Under the pieces are notes generated by a model. That model saw only the letters and a program-made list of their open reading frames with translations, searched no databases and was not told the DNA's origin. Source: VRUE01 sp963780815 (GTDB lineage Bacteria > Actinomycetota > Thermoleophilia > Solirubrobacterales > 70-9). From it: 64,000 bases of DNA. The stretch spans positions 62,001 through 126,000 of the forward strand of contig CAWADG010000008.1 in assembly GCA_963780815.1 (NCBI GenBank), written 5' to 3'. The position numbers and the translations under genes are program-made. Shown piece by piece: positions 40,998 to 50,446 of this stretch (positions are counted from its first letter, which is position 1; every line of letters starts with the position of its first letter).

Positions 40998-43696
40998 GCG
41001 ACGCGACCTACCCCGACTACCGCGAGGCGGATGTCGTCCTCCACGACGGCTCGACGGTCAGCCTCCGCCCTGTGCGCCCGGAGGACGGGCCAGTGTTGGA
41101 GGAGCTGTTCGCCGGGCTCGACCCGACCTCGCAGGCGTTCCGGTTCTTCTCCGGGGCGGCCGACCTCGAGCGTGCCGGGCGGCTGATGGCCGAGGTCGAC
41201 TACCGCGGCCGTTACGGCCTCGTCGCCTTTCGCGGGCAGGACCATCGCCCGGTCGGCCACGGCGTCTACCTGGAGATCGACCCGAGCACGGCCGAGGTCG
41301 CCTTCGCCGTCGCCGACGACTTCCAGGGGCGCGGGCTGGGGACGATCCTGCTCGCCCATCTGGCGGAGACGGCCGGCGACAACGGCATCGCCACCTTCCG
41401 CGCCGAAGTGATGCCCGCGAACCGCCGGATGATCGAGATGTTCCGCGAGAGCGGCTTCCCGGTCGAGATCGAATCGACCCCCGAGGGGCTGCGGGTCGAG
41501 TTCCCGACCTCGCTGACGCCGAAGGCGGTGACCCGCTTCGAGGAACGCGACACGATCGCCGCCCGGGCGGCCGTCGACGGGTTCCTGCGGCCGCGTTCGG
41601 TCGCGATCGTCGGCGCCTCCCGCCGCCGCGGCACCGTCGGCGGCGAAGTTCTACACAACCTGATCGAGTCTCCATTCGAGGGCCCGATCTATCCGGTCAA
41701 CCCCTCCGCCGACAGCGTCCAGTCGGTTCCAGCGTTCGGCGGCGTGTCCGACATACCCGAGGACGTCGACCTCGCCGTGATCGCCGTCAGGGCCGAGGCG
41801 GTGGCGGAGACCGCGCGAGAATGCGTCACCAAGGGCGCCAGGAGCCTGGTCGTCCTCTCGGCCGGCTTCACCGAGGTCGGCGAGGAGGGCGCCGAGCGGG
41901 AACGCGAGCTCCTGGCGGTCTGCCGCGAGGCCGGGATGAGGCTGATCGGCCCCAACTGCCTCGGCCTCCTCGACACAGACCCCGAGAACGGGCTCAACCT
42001 CAGCTTCGCCCCCGACGAGCCTGTCGCCGGCAATGTCGCCTTCGCGACCCAGAGCGGCGCCCTCGGCCTGGCGCTGATCGAGTTCGCCGAGGCCAGGGGT
42101 ATCGGTGTCTCGACCTTCGCTTCGCTCGGCAATCGCGCCGACATGACGGCGACCGACCTGCTCGAGTTCTGGGAGGAGGACGAGAGTACGCGGCTAGCGC
42201 TCCTCTACATCGAGTCGTTCGGCAACCCCGGCCGGTTCGCGCGGGTCGCGAGGCGGGTCGGCAGGCGCAAGCCGGTCGTCGTCGTCAAGAGCGGGCGCTC
42301 GGCGGTCGGCGCCCGCGCCGCGAGCTCGCACACCGGGGCGCTGTTGGCGGCGTCCGACCGCACCGCAGACGCTCTCGTCGAGCAGTCCGGGATGATCCGC
42401 GCCGAGACGCTGTCGGAGCTGCTGGATGTCGCCTCGCTGCTCTCGACCCAGCCACTGCCGGCCGGCAACCGGGTCGGGATTGTCACCAATGCGGGCGGCC
42501 CCGCGATCATGTGCGCCGACGCTTGCGATGCGGTCGGCCTCGAGGTCCCTCCGCTCCCGGAGGCGCTGCAGGCCGAGCTCGCCTCATTCCTGCCAGCCGA
42601 GGCCGCGGTCCGCAACCCGGTCGACATGATCGCCACCGCGAGCGCCGAGCAGTACCGGCGGGCGATCACCGCCCTCGCGGGGTGGGACGGCATCGACGCG
42701 CTGATCTCGATCTACATCAAGCCGCTGCTGAGCAAGCCAGAGGACATCGCGGCGGCCGTCGGCGAGGCTGCCGGAGAATTGCCGCGCGAGATCCCGATCC
42801 AGACCGTGTTCATCTCCCCCCTCGACGTCGTCCCCGCAACCGGGTCGCCGCGGCTCCCGACGTACCGGTATCCGGAGGACGCGGCCAGGGCGCTGGGCAA
42901 GGCGGTCGGCCACGTCCGCTGGCGCGAACGGCCCGAGTCCCCTCCTCCGGCCTTCTCCGACCTGCGTCCGGACGAGGCGGCGGCGATCCTCGCCGAGGCG
43001 CTCGCGGCAGGGCGGGAGTGGCTCGACATGGAGGAATGCGCGCGCGTCCTCGATTGCTACGGGATCGCGATGCCGGAGGCGATCTTCGCCCCCGACCCGG
43101 CCGCCGCCGGGGGCGCGGCGGAGAAGATCGGAGGCCGGGTCGCGCTCAAGGCGCACGGCCCGGAGATCCTGCACAAGACCGAGCTCGGAGCGGTCGAGAC
43201 GGGGCTCGCGGGCAGGGCCGAGGTCGAGCAGGCCGCGTCCAGGATGGACCAGTCGCTCGCCGAGCGGGGCCTCGAGCGGACGAGCTTCCTCGTGCAGCAG
43301 ATGGTCGAGGCAGGCGTCGAGCTGCTGGTCGGCATCGCCACCGATCCCGTCTTCGGGCCTGTCGTCGCCTGTGGGGCGGGTGGAACGGCGGTCGAGCTGC
43401 TCGGAGACGTCTCGGTCCGGGTCTGCCCGCTCGGCGGTGGAGATGCCGCGGCGATGATCGGCTCGCTGGCGATCGCGCCTATGCTCGAGGGCTTCCGCGG
43501 TCTCCCTCCCGTCGACCGGGGGGCGCTCGAGGATCTGATCGCGCGGGTCGGGGCCCTGGCGGAGGCTCACCGGGAGATCGTCGAGCTCGACCTCAACCCG
43601 GTCCTGGCCCGCCCTGACGGCGCCATCGCCGCCGACTCGAGGATCAGGATCGCGAGCGCCGAGCCGCCGCGGCCGTGGCCGCGGACACGGGCCTGA
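40994..43696 (+). CDS. GNAT acetyltransferase - ADP-forming acyl-CoA synthetase-like fusion (Pat type)
   Basis: 900 aa. Residues 15-165 are a GNAT domain (VAFAVADDFQGRGLGTILLAHLAE holds the acetyl-CoA loop). Then CoA-binding (SVAIVGASRRRGTVGGEV), the ligase core (SHTGALLAASDR) and a C-terminal ATP-grasp domain (RVALKAHGPEILHKTELGAV). Members acetylate lysines of acetyl-CoA synthetase or work as acyl-CoA ligases. N-terminal GNAT is the actinobacterial order. Coupled to the trehalose-type gene by ATGA. Confidence 0.9.
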   Translation: MSDATYPDYREADVVLHDGSTVSLRPVRPEDGPVLEELFAGLDPTSQAFRFFSGAADLERAGRLMAEVDYRGRYGLVAFRGQDHRPVGHGVYLEIDPSTAEVAFAVADDFQGRGLGTILLAHLAETAGDNGIATFRAEVMPANRRMIEMFRESGFPVEIESTPEGLRVEFPTSLTPKAVTRFEERDTIAARAAVDGFLRPRSVAIVGASRRRGTVGGEVLHNLIESPFEGPIYPVNPSADSVQSVPAFGGVSDIPEDVDLAVIAVRAEAVAETARECVTKGARSLVVLSAGFTEVGEEGAERERELLAVCREAGMRLIGPNCLGLLDTDPENGLNLSFAPDEPVAGNVAFATQSGALGLALIEFAEARGIGVSTFASLGNRADMTATDLLEFWEEDESTRLALLYIESFGNPGRFARVARRVGRRKPVVVVKSGRSAVGARAASSHTGALLAASDRTADALVEQSGMIRAETLSELLDVASLLSTQPLPAGNRVGIVTNAGGPAIMCADACDAVGLEVPPLPEALQAELASFLPAEAAVRNPVDMIATASAEQYRRAITALAGWDGIDALISIYIKPLLSKPEDIAAAVGEAAGELPREIPIQTVFISPLDVVPATGSPRLPTYRYPEDAARALGKAVGHVRWRERPESPPPAFSDLRPDEAAAILAEALAAGREWLDMEECARVLDCYGIAMPEAIFAPDPAAAGGAAEKIGGRVALKAHGPEILHKTELGAVETGLAGRAEVEQAASRMDQSLAERGLERTSFLVQQMVEAGVELLVGIATDPVFGPVVACGAGGTAVELLGDVSVRVCPLGGGDAAAMIGSLAIAPMLEGFRGLPPVDRGALEDLIARVGALAEAHREIVELDLNPVLARPDGAIAADSRIRIASAEPPRPWPRTRA

Positions 43697-43708
43697 GCCC
43701 CGGCACGC

Positions 43709-44329
43709 TCACTCGTCGAGCAGCCGGTTCTCGAGCGCGTAGCGGGTCAGCTCGGGTCGGCTGGAGAGGCCGAGCTTCTGTTGCACGTGGGAGCGGTGGG
43801 TCTCGACCGTGCGGACACTGAGCGAGAGCCGCTCGGCAATCTCGCGATTGGTGTGGCCGAGCGCCATCAGCCGCAGGACCTCCGTCTCCCGCGGGGAGAG
43901 GACGGGCGGCTCCTTCGTTCCCTCTTCCCTGAGGCCGACGGCGATGCCCAGCGGCAGGAACTCGCGCCCCTCGGCGGCGTGGCGGACGGCCTCGATCAGC
44001 TCGAGGTGGGCGGCGTCCTTCATCAGGTAGCCGCGGGCGCCGGAGTCGAGCGCCCGGCGGGCCAGCGTCAGGTCCCGTTCCATCGTCAGCAGGATGATCT
44101 CGGTCCCGGGTGCCTCCTCCCTCAGACCGGCGACGGCGTCGACGGCGAGCCCGTCGGGCATGTTGACGTCGAGGATCAGCACATCGGGACCGAGCTCGAG
44201 GACAGCCGCGCGTGCCGAGGCGATGTCAGCGGCCTCGCCGACCACGGCGAGCTCGTCCTGGCCCTCGAGAAGGGCCTTCAGTGCGCCGCGGACGACGGCG
44301 TGGTCGTCGGCGAGGACGATCGTGGTCAT
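43709..44329 (-). CDS. NarL/DosR-family response regulator (RR1)
   Basis: 206 aa. Receiver domain with acidic pocket Asp8-Asp9, phosphoacceptor Asp54 (LILDVNMP), switch Thr in LLTMER, and Lys in YLMKDA. C-terminal LuxR-type HTH: LSPRETEVLRLMALGHTNREIAERLSLSVRTVETHR. TACGCT 7 bases before the ATG suggests a leaderless message. No kinase directly adjacent; the double-GAF kinase at 48706 is the likely partner. Diverges from the cation ATPase. Confidence 0.92.
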   Translation of the reverse strand: MTTIVLADDHAVVRGALKALLEGQDELAVVGEAADIASARAAVLELGPDVLILDVNMPDGLAVDAVAGLREEAPGTEIILLTMERDLTLARRALDSGARGYLMKDAAHLELIEAVRHAAEGREFLPLGIAVGLREEGTKEPPVLSPRETEVLRLMALGHTNREIAERLSLSVRTVETHRSHVQQKLGLSSRPELTRYALENRLLDE

Positions 44330-44378
44330 GGCGGCCAGCGTAACCTCTCGGTGTGGGACGCCGAGTCAGAGTGAGGAG

Positions 44379-47276
44379 ATGGCCGGTCTGAGAGCGGACG
44401 ACCAGCGGCCTACGCCTGAGGTGCCCCGTCGCGCTCGTCCGATCGACCCGGCAGAGCGGATCGACCTCCTCGCCCGCGACCTCCGCACCTCGCTGGGCGG
44501 CCTCTCGTCCCGCGAGGCCGATCGCCGCCTGCTGAGCCACGGACCCAACCAGCTCGAACGCCGTCAGGGCCGGAGCTGGCCGCGGGAGCTGGCCCGCCAG
44601 GTAACCCACCCGCTGGCGCTGCTGCTCTGGGGAGCCGCGGCGCTGGCGGCGATCGCCGGGATCACGCCGGTCGCGATCGCGGTCGTGATCGTGATCGCGC
44701 TGAACGCGGGATTCGCCTTCGTCCAGGAGCTCCAGGCCGAGCGCGCGGTCGAGGCCCTGCAAGGCTACCTGCCGCCGCAGGCCAGGGTGATGCGGGACGG
44801 GCAACCGCTCCAGGTCGACGCGATGCGGATCGTCCCGGGCGACCTGCTGCTGATCGGGGAGGGGGATCGGATCTCCGCCGACGCCCACATCGTCGAGGGT
44901 GCGGTCGAGGTCGACCTCTCGACCCTGACCGGCGAGTCGGTGCCCGTCTCGCGCTCCGCCGATGGGGTTGGCTCGTCGGGATCCCGGCTGCAGGCCGAGG
45001 AGCTGGTCTTCAGCGGCACCAGCTGCACCGGCGGCGAGGCCCGGGTGCTGGTGTTCGCCACCGGGATGGCGACCGAGCTCGGAAGGATCGCGGCGCTCTC
45101 GCAGCGGGTCGAGCGCGAGGAGAGCCCGCTCGAGCGTCAGGTCAGGCGCGTCGCCTGGCTGATCGCGGCGATCGCGGTCGCGATGGGCATCGCCTTCATC
45201 CCCCTTGCCACCCTGGTCACGGGCCTCTCGGTGTCCGACTCGATCGTCTTCGCGGTCGGATTGATCGTCGGCAACGTCCCCGAGGGCCTGCTGCCGGTGA
45301 TCACCCTCGCGCTCGCCGTCGGCGTGCGCGGCCTGGTCCGCCGTGGAGCCGTCGTCAAGCGGCTGAGCGCCGTCGAGACGCTCGGCTCGACCGACGTCAT
45401 CTGCACCGACAAGACCGGGACCCTGACCGAGAACCGGATGCGAGTGACCCGGATCTGGGCCGCCGGCGACGACATCGACCTCGAGCGCGAGCCCCGGCCA
45501 CGCAACCACGGCTCGGCCCCGTTGGACCTCGCCACAGCGATGGCGGCCTGCAACAACGCCCGGGTCGAGGAGGGTGACAACGTGGTGGGGGACCCGACCG
45601 AGGCGGCGATGCTCACCACCGCCCGTGCGCTCGGCGCGAGCGAGGACGCAGGATCCAATCGGCGCGCCGAGTTCCGCTTCGACCCGGTCCTGAAGCGGAT
45701 GTCCACGGTCGACGCGGAAGACGGGCAGATCTGGGTCAACGCGAAGGGCGCCCCGGAGGCGATCCTCCACCTCTGCACCGAGGTGGTCACGCCGACGGGG
45801 CCGGCGCCGCTTGACGCCGATCGCCTGGCGACGGTCGAAGCGACGGTCGGCCGTTATGCCGACGAGGGCCTCCGCGTCCTCGCCGTCGCCAGGCGATCGC
45901 TGCTCTCGACGCCTGTCGACCGGGAGGACGCGGAGACTGAGATGACCCTGCTCGGCCTGGTGGCGATGATCGACCCACCGCGCGCCGGCGTCGCCGATGC
46001 GGTCACCCAATGCCACGCTGCGGGGATCCGGATCATCGTCGTCACCGGCGACCATCCCCGCACCGCGGTCGCGATCGCGAGGCGGATCGGCATCGCCCGA
46101 GGGAAGGCACCGCAGACGATCACAGAGGATGAGCTCGAGGCGATGAGCGACCCCGAGCTCGACGCGGCGCTGCGCGGGGGCGGAGAGATGATCTTCGCCC
46201 GCAGCACTCCCGAGGCCAAGCTGCGGATCGCCGACGCCCTGCGCGCGGAGCAGCACGTCGTCGCGATGACCGGTGACGGGGTCAACGACGCCCCTGCCCT
46301 CCGCGCCGCCGACATCGGCGTCGCGATGGGCCGCTCGGGCACCGACGTCGCCCGCGAGGCGTCGACGATGATCCTCACCGACGACAACTTCGCCACGATC
46401 GTGGCCGCGGTCGAGGCGGGCCGGCGGATCTACGACAACATCCGCAAGTTCATCCTCTACATCTTCGCCCACGCGACGCCCGAGGTGACACCGTTCGTCG
46501 TCTTCGCGCTCGGCGGCGGCGCGATACCTCTGCCCCTCACCGTCCTGCAGCTGCTCGCGTTCGACGTCGGCACCGAGACGCTGCCGGCCCTGGCGCTCGG
46601 GCGCGAGGCGGCGGAGCCGGGGATCATGGAGCGCCTGCCGCGCCGACGATCGGAAGGGATCATCCGCGGCTCGATGCTGGCCCGCGCCTGGCTCTTCCTC
46701 GGCCTGATCGCAGCGGCACTGCAGATGGGCGCCTTCTTCTATGTCCTCAAGCAGGCCGGCTGGAGCCCGGGCGATCCGACCGGCGACGGAGCCCCCCTCC
46801 ACCACGCCTACGAGCAGGCGACGACGATGACCTTCCTCTCGATGGTGGTCGCCCAGATCGGCACCGCCTTCGCCGCCCGCACCGAACGCGCCTCGCTGCG
46901 CTCGATCGGCGTCTTCAGCAACCGCCTGCTGCTCTGGGGCATCGCCTTCGAGCTGGCGCTGGCCGGGGTCCTGATCTACGTGCCTCTATTCCAGGACATG
47001 CTCGGCACCGCCGCCCTGCCGGCGAAGTACCTTCTCCTTGTCGTCCCGTTCCCTTTCATCGTCTGGGGAGCGGATGAGCTGCGACGCTGGCTGATCAGGC
47101 GCGAGAGACGGAAACCTGCGCCCCCGCTTGGCCGCGCAGCACGTCGAGGGCCACGCTCCGCAGCTCGCCGATCGCCGCGCGTCTTCCTGTCGTTTCGACG
47201 AAGCGACAGACGGCCTCGAGCTTCGGCCAGGTCGACCCCAGTGGGGAGTTCAGGCCGCGCATCTCCGCCGGCGTGA
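44379..47276 (+). CDS. P2-type cation-transporting ATPase (CtpF-like)
   Basis: 965 aa from ATG 44379 with GAGGAG ahead. N-terminal cation ATPase domain, TGES actuator loop, PEGLLP in helix 4, phosphorylation Asp344 in DKTGTLTE, nucleotide-domain KGAPE, hinge TGDGVNDAPAL. Helix-4 VGNVPEGLLP and the C-terminal helices place it with P2 (Ca/Na-type) pumps; Mtb CtpF (Rv1997) is a DosR-regulon member. The last 55 or so residues are Arg/Ser/Pro-rich, lie antisense to the carbamate kinase gene and probably are not part of the ancestral protein. Confidence 0.92.
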   Translation: MAGLRADDQRPTPEVPRRARPIDPAERIDLLARDLRTSLGGLSSREADRRLLSHGPNQLERRQGRSWPRELARQVTHPLALLLWGAAALAAIAGITPVAIAVVIVIALNAGFAFVQELQAERAVEALQGYLPPQARVMRDGQPLQVDAMRIVPGDLLLIGEGDRISADAHIVEGAVEVDLSTLTGESVPVSRSADGVGSSGSRLQAEELVFSGTSCTGGEARVLVFATGMATELGRIAALSQRVEREESPLERQVRRVAWLIAAIAVAMGIAFIPLATLVTGLSVSDSIVFAVGLIVGNVPEGLLPVITLALAVGVRGLVRRGAVVKRLSAVETLGSTDVICTDKTGTLTENRMRVTRIWAAGDDIDLEREPRPRNHGSAPLDLATAMAACNNARVEEGDNVVGDPTEAAMLTTARALGASEDAGSNRRAEFRFDPVLKRMSTVDAEDGQIWVNAKGAPEAILHLCTEVVTPTGPAPLDADRLATVEATVGRYADEGLRVLAVARRSLLSTPVDREDAETEMTLLGLVAMIDPPRAGVADAVTQCHAAGIRIIVVTGDHPRTAVAIARRIGIARGKAPQTITEDELEAMSDPELDAALRGGGEMIFARSTPEAKLRIADALRAEQHVVAMTGDGVNDAPALRAADIGVAMGRSGTDVAREASTMILTDDNFATIVAAVEAGRRIYDNIRKFILYIFAHATPEVTPFVVFALGGGAIPLPLTVLQLLAFDVGTETLPALALGREAAEPGIMERLPRRRSEGIIRGSMLARAWLFLGLIAAALQMGAFFYVLKQAGWSPGDPTGDGAPLHHAYEQATTMTFLSMVVAQIGTAFAARTERASLRSIGVFSNRLLLWGIAFELALAGVLIYVPLFQDMLGTAALPAKYLLLVVPFPFIVWGADELRRWLIRRERRKPAPPLGRAARRGPRSAARRSPRVFLSFRRSDRRPRASARSTPVGSSGRASPPA

Positions 47277-47934
47277 CCATCCCCGGAATTCGCTCGTTCT
47301 CGCCTCCCGGCCCGACGTGCACGACGACCGTCTCGGCGGCGACGACGAGGAGATCGGCGTCGAGGCGGCGGGCCAGCAACGCGGCGGTGAGGTGCTCGTC
47401 GACGACGGCCTCGACCCCGTGCATCGCGCCGTCGCCTTTGAGCGCGACGGGGATCCCGCTGCCCCCGGCGCAGATCAGGAAGGTGCCGGCGTCGATCAGG
47501 GTTCGCAGGCTGCGCAGCTCGACGATCGCCTGCGGCTCGGGCGAGGGCAGGAGGCGCCGGAACCCACCGGCCTGCCTTCCCATGTTCCAGCCGCGCTGGG
47601 CCGCGAGCTGCTCGGCCTCCTCCTCGGAATAGGTGGGACCGATCGGCTTGGAAGGAGACTCGAAGGCCGGATCCTGGGCGCTGACCACGACCTCGGGGTG
47701 GACCGTCATCAGATCGCGATCGGGGAGCGCATTGCGCAGCGCCAACTCGAGCATCTTGCCGGCGACGCCACCGGCCTGCGGCTCGCCGCCGTGGGCGACC
47801 ACCACCTCGTGCGCCACGTCGAGCGAGGCGAGGACCTCGGCCGCCGAGATCACCTTGCGCTGGTGGGCCGCGGCCTCGGGCCCCTCGCCGCGCCCGAAAA
47901 GCGCCTCACTGCCGATGGAAACGAGAATTCGCAT
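47095..47934 (-). CDS. arcC: Carbamate kinase
   Basis: 279 aa from ATG 47934, a little shorter than typical (about 310). Amino-acid-kinase fold: HGGEPQ near the N-terminus, then KPIGPTYSEEEAEQL, GFRRLLPSPEP, LICAGGSGIPV, DEHLTAALLARRLDADLL and GSTWPKLEAVCRF. Makes ATP from carbamoyl phosphate, useful when respiration stops. No arcA/arcB nearby. The ATG follows a GAGTCT -10 by 7 bases (leaderless), and that -10 is 20 bases from a stress-island box. Overlaps the ATPase 3' end by 182 bases. Confidence 0.88.
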   Translation of the reverse strand: MRILVSIGSEALFGRGEGPEAAAHQRKVISAAEVLASLDVAHEVVVAHGGEPQAGGVAGKMLELALRNALPDRDLMTVHPEVVVSAQDPAFESPSKPIGPTYSEEEAEQLAAQRGWNMGRQAGGFRRLLPSPEPQAIVELRSLRTLIDAGTFLICAGGSGIPVALKGDGAMHGVEAVVDEHLTAALLARRLDADLLVVAAETVVVHVGPGGENERIPGMVTPAEMRGLNSPLGSTWPKLEAVCRFVETTGRRAAIGELRSVALDVLRGQAGAQVSVSRA

Positions 47935-47941
47935 CTCCCCG

Positions 47942-47984
47942 AGACTCCTCGACCGGGGAGCTTTCCGCATCGGGCCAAAGCCAC
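47942..47984 (-). promoter_or_regulatory. Stress-box promoter M5 of carbamate kinase
   Basis: Minus strand: box GTGGCTTTGGCCCGATG (47984-47968), 20 bases, GAGTCT (47947-47942), 7 bases, ATG 47934. A partner box at the expected 26-bp offset is weak (GCGG at 47995). The adjacent 47985-48000 stretch holds a 12-bp palindrome TCCGCATGCGGA and a direct repeat TTTCCGCAT. Confidence 0.55.
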
Positions 47985-48046
47985 ATTTCCGCATGCGGAT
48001 CGCACCGGGGGGACCACATGGCAGACTGCGCATGAGGCGGCCGGAA

Positions 48047-48709
48047 ATGGAGAGCGAGCGGCAGATAACGGTTGTCCTGGCCGATGATCACAACGTGATC
48101 CGGGCGGGCCTGCGGACGATGCTCGAGCGGGAGGGTGATCTGCGGGTGATCGGCGAGGCCGGCGACTCAGCGGCCGCCGCCAAGCTGGCTCGGGACCGCA
48201 GGCCCGACGTCCTCGTCCTCGACCTGAACATGCCCGGAGCCGAGCCGACGCGTGACGTCGGCGAGCTGCGCGAGACCCTTCCCGCAACCGCGATTGTGGT
48301 CCTGACGATGCAGCGCGACCCCCGAACGGCCCGCGATCTGCTTCGCGCCGGCGCCGCCGGCTACGTCCTCAAGCAGGCGGCCGAGCGCAAGCTGACCGAG
48401 GCGATCAGGATCGCCGCAGACGGAGGCTCCTACATCGACCCCGAGCTCGGCGGGGCCTTGGCCAAGCTCGAGGCCGACCCGCTCGAGGGGCTGAGCGAGC
48501 GCGAGCGCGAGCTGCTGCGTCTGCTCGCCCTCGGCCACACCAACCGCGAGATCGGCGAGCAGCTGTTCCTCAGCGTGCGGGCGATCGAGGTCAACCGCGC
48601 GAAGCTGTTCCAGAAGCTGGGGATCGATGGTCGCCCCGAGCTCGTCCGCTTTGCGATCGCCAACGGCATCATCGAGTCGGGCCCCACGGGGAGCTCCTCG
48701 CCGAGCTAG
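48047..48709 (+). CDS. NarL/DosR-family response regulator (RR2)
   Basis: 220 aa from ATG 48047; an ATG 15 bases upstream is also possible. Receiver with DDHNVIRAGLR, phosphoacceptor in LVLDLNMPG and Lys in YVLKQA. LuxR-type HTH LSERERELLRLLALGHTNREIGEQLFLSVRAIEVNRAK. Stop codons of this gene and the convergent double-GAF kinase overlap in the palindrome CTAG. Second NarL regulator of the island; likely output of that kinase. Confidence 0.92.
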   Translation: MESERQITVVLADDHNVIRAGLRTMLEREGDLRVIGEAGDSAAAAKLARDRRPDVLVLDLNMPGAEPTRDVGELRETLPATAIVVLTMQRDPRTARDLLRAGAAGYVLKQAAERKLTEAIRIAADGGSYIDPELGGALAKLEADPLEGLSERERELLRLLALGHTNREIGEQLFLSVRAIEVNRAKLFQKLGIDGRPELVRFAIANGIIESGPTGSSSPS

Positions 48710-50391
48710 CCCGGCTGGGGCTGGACCGGGACCCGGGCCGAGATCGTCGTCCCGCCATCTGGCGTCGAGCTCAGCACGATCTCACCGCCGAGAAGCTCGA
48801 TCCGCTCGCGCATCCCGAGCAGTCCACGTCCGTCGACGGACTCCGGGTCGAATCCACGGCCGTTGTCCTCAACCGCGATCTCGACCTCGTGGTCGACCAG
48901 CCGGGCCGTCACCGTGACGCTCGTCGCCGCGGCGTGCTTGACCACATTTGTCAGGGACTCCTGGACGAGGCGGTACACGGTGCGCTCCTCCTCGCCGCTG
49001 AGACCGCCGTCGATCTCGACCACGGCCTCGACCGCGATGTCGCCGCGGGCCGAGGTCCTTTCGGCCAGCGCCTCGAGCGCGCCGGCAAGCCCGAGCCGCT
49101 CCAGGGCCGCCGGCCGCAGGTCGTTGATCAGGCGGCTGAGCTCGTTGATCTGGCCCTCGAGCTGCTCGACGGTCTGGGCCGCCGCGGATTCGATTCGGTT
49201 CGCCCGCTCCGACTCGTCGCTTTCGAGGGCAGTTGCGAGAGTGATCCGGATCGCGGCCAGTCCCTGGAGCGCGTCGTCGTGCAGCTCCTGGGCCCAGCGC
49301 CGGCGCTCGCGCTCACCGATCTCGACCTGCTGCTGGAGCCGGTTGGCCTCGATGCTCTGCGCCGTCGCGACCGCGGTTGCGGCGCTGCTGGCAAAGGCCT
49401 GGAGCAGCCGCAGGTCCTCCTCGTCGAATTCGGTTCCGCCGGCTTCGCGGTCGAGCGCCACGAGCACGCCGACCCCGCGGCCGCGGAAGAGGAGCGGCAC
49501 GACCAGGGCCGCTTCGGCGCCCAGCCGCTCCCGGAGCCGCGCCTCCGAGGGCGGCGAGCCCACCTCGAGGTGCTGCGCAACCCGCTCCTGCATCGCGGCC
49601 TCGAAGACTGAGTCCTCGGTCGGGATCGTCAGGTGCCGGACCTCCTCGCCGATCTCACCGGCCTGGGCGGCGACGACCAGGCGCCCTCCGCTCCGCAGCA
49701 GGACGAGCAGGGCCCGGGCCTCGACCAGCGCCCGGGCGCGCTTGACGATCAGGTCGAGGACGCGCTCGACGTCGGTCTCGCCGCCGACCGCGCGGGCGAT
49801 GTCGACCGACGTCTCCGAACGGCGCAGGGCCCGCTCCACCTCCGCCTCGCGTTCGCTCAGGGTGGTGTAGAGCCGGGCGTTGTCGATCGCGACCCCGGCC
49901 CATGCCGCCAGAGTCCGCGCCGCGGCCTCGTCGTCCTCGTCGAACTCCTCCCCGCCCCGCTTCTCGGTCATATAGAGGTTGCCGTAGGCCTCGCCACGGA
50001 CCGTTATAGGAACCCCGAGGAAGCTGTGCATCGGCGGGTGTCCGGGTGGGAAGCCGTAGGCATGGGGATGCTGTTCGACGTCGCGCAGCCGCAGCGGCAC
50101 CGGCTCGCGAATCAGCTCGCCGAGGACACCGCGGCCACGCGGCAGGCTGCCGATCTCGTGCCTGGTCTCGTCGTCGATCCCGAGGTAGATGAAGCGCTCG
50201 AGCTCTGTCCGGTCGCGATCGAGGACCCCCACGGCCGCGTACTCGGCGCCGGTGAGGTCGCGCGCGGCCTCGACCACCGCCTTCAACAAGACCTCGAGGT
50301 CGAGCTCGGACAGCAGCGCGGTGCCGACGTCGATCAAGCGCCGGAAGCGCTCCTCCTGGGGCTGGCCATGCGACCGGTTTGGTGAGCTCAT
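48706..50391 (-). CDS. Double-GAF sensor histidine kinase (DosS/DevS-like)
   Basis: 561 aa. GAF-A (about 30-175), GAF-B (195-345), HisKA_3 with His371 in QELHDDALQGLAAIR, and HATPase (DNGRGFD, GLLGMRERIELLGG). GAF-A contains GFPPGHPPMHSFLGVPI, a stretch characteristic of DosS/DosT, whose GAF-A binds heme through a His; whether a His here binds heme is inference. No membrane helix, as in DosS. It would sense O2/NO/CO or redox and feed the NarL regulators next to it. Confidence 0.92.
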   Translation of the reverse strand: MSSPNRSHGQPQEERFRRLIDVGTALLSELDLEVLLKAVVEAARDLTGAEYAAVGVLDRDRTELERFIYLGIDDETRHEIGSLPRGRGVLGELIREPVPLRLRDVEQHPHAYGFPPGHPPMHSFLGVPITVRGEAYGNLYMTEKRGGEEFDEDDEAAARTLAAWAGVAIDNARLYTTLSEREAEVERALRRSETSVDIARAVGGETDVERVLDLIVKRARALVEARALLVLLRSGGRLVVAAQAGEIGEEVRHLTIPTEDSVFEAAMQERVAQHLEVGSPPSEARLRERLGAEAALVVPLLFRGRGVGVLVALDREAGGTEFDEEDLRLLQAFASSAATAVATAQSIEANRLQQQVEIGERERRRWAQELHDDALQGLAAIRITLATALESDESERANRIESAAAQTVEQLEGQINELSRLINDLRPAALERLGLAGALEALAERTSARGDIAVEAVVEIDGGLSGEEERTVYRLVQESLTNVVKHAAATSVTVTARLVDHEVEIAVEDNGRGFDPESVDGRGLLGMRERIELLGGEIVLSSTPDGGTTISARVPVQPQPG

Positions 50392-50446
50392 GTCCGAATA
50401 ATCCCCCGATTCGGCGGCGAAAGCCAGGGATCTCCAGGCGACCTCG

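Noticed and set aside
43709..44390. Paired-box module between RR1 and the cation ATPase
   Set aside because: GTGTGGGACGCCGAGTC has part of the motif, but no CCC core or matching 20-base spacing to a -10.
44226..46805. 859-codon minus-strand open frame opposite the P-type ATPase
   Set aside because: Antisense shadow; composition (Arg, Gly, Asp, His) and lack of domains compared with the perfect ATPase motifs on the plus strand.
50392..50425. Stress-box copy before the double-GAF kinase
   Set aside because: AATCCCCCGATTCGG has the right half only, and is better described as the dyad CCGAAT-9-ATTCGG; spacing to a -10 does not fit.
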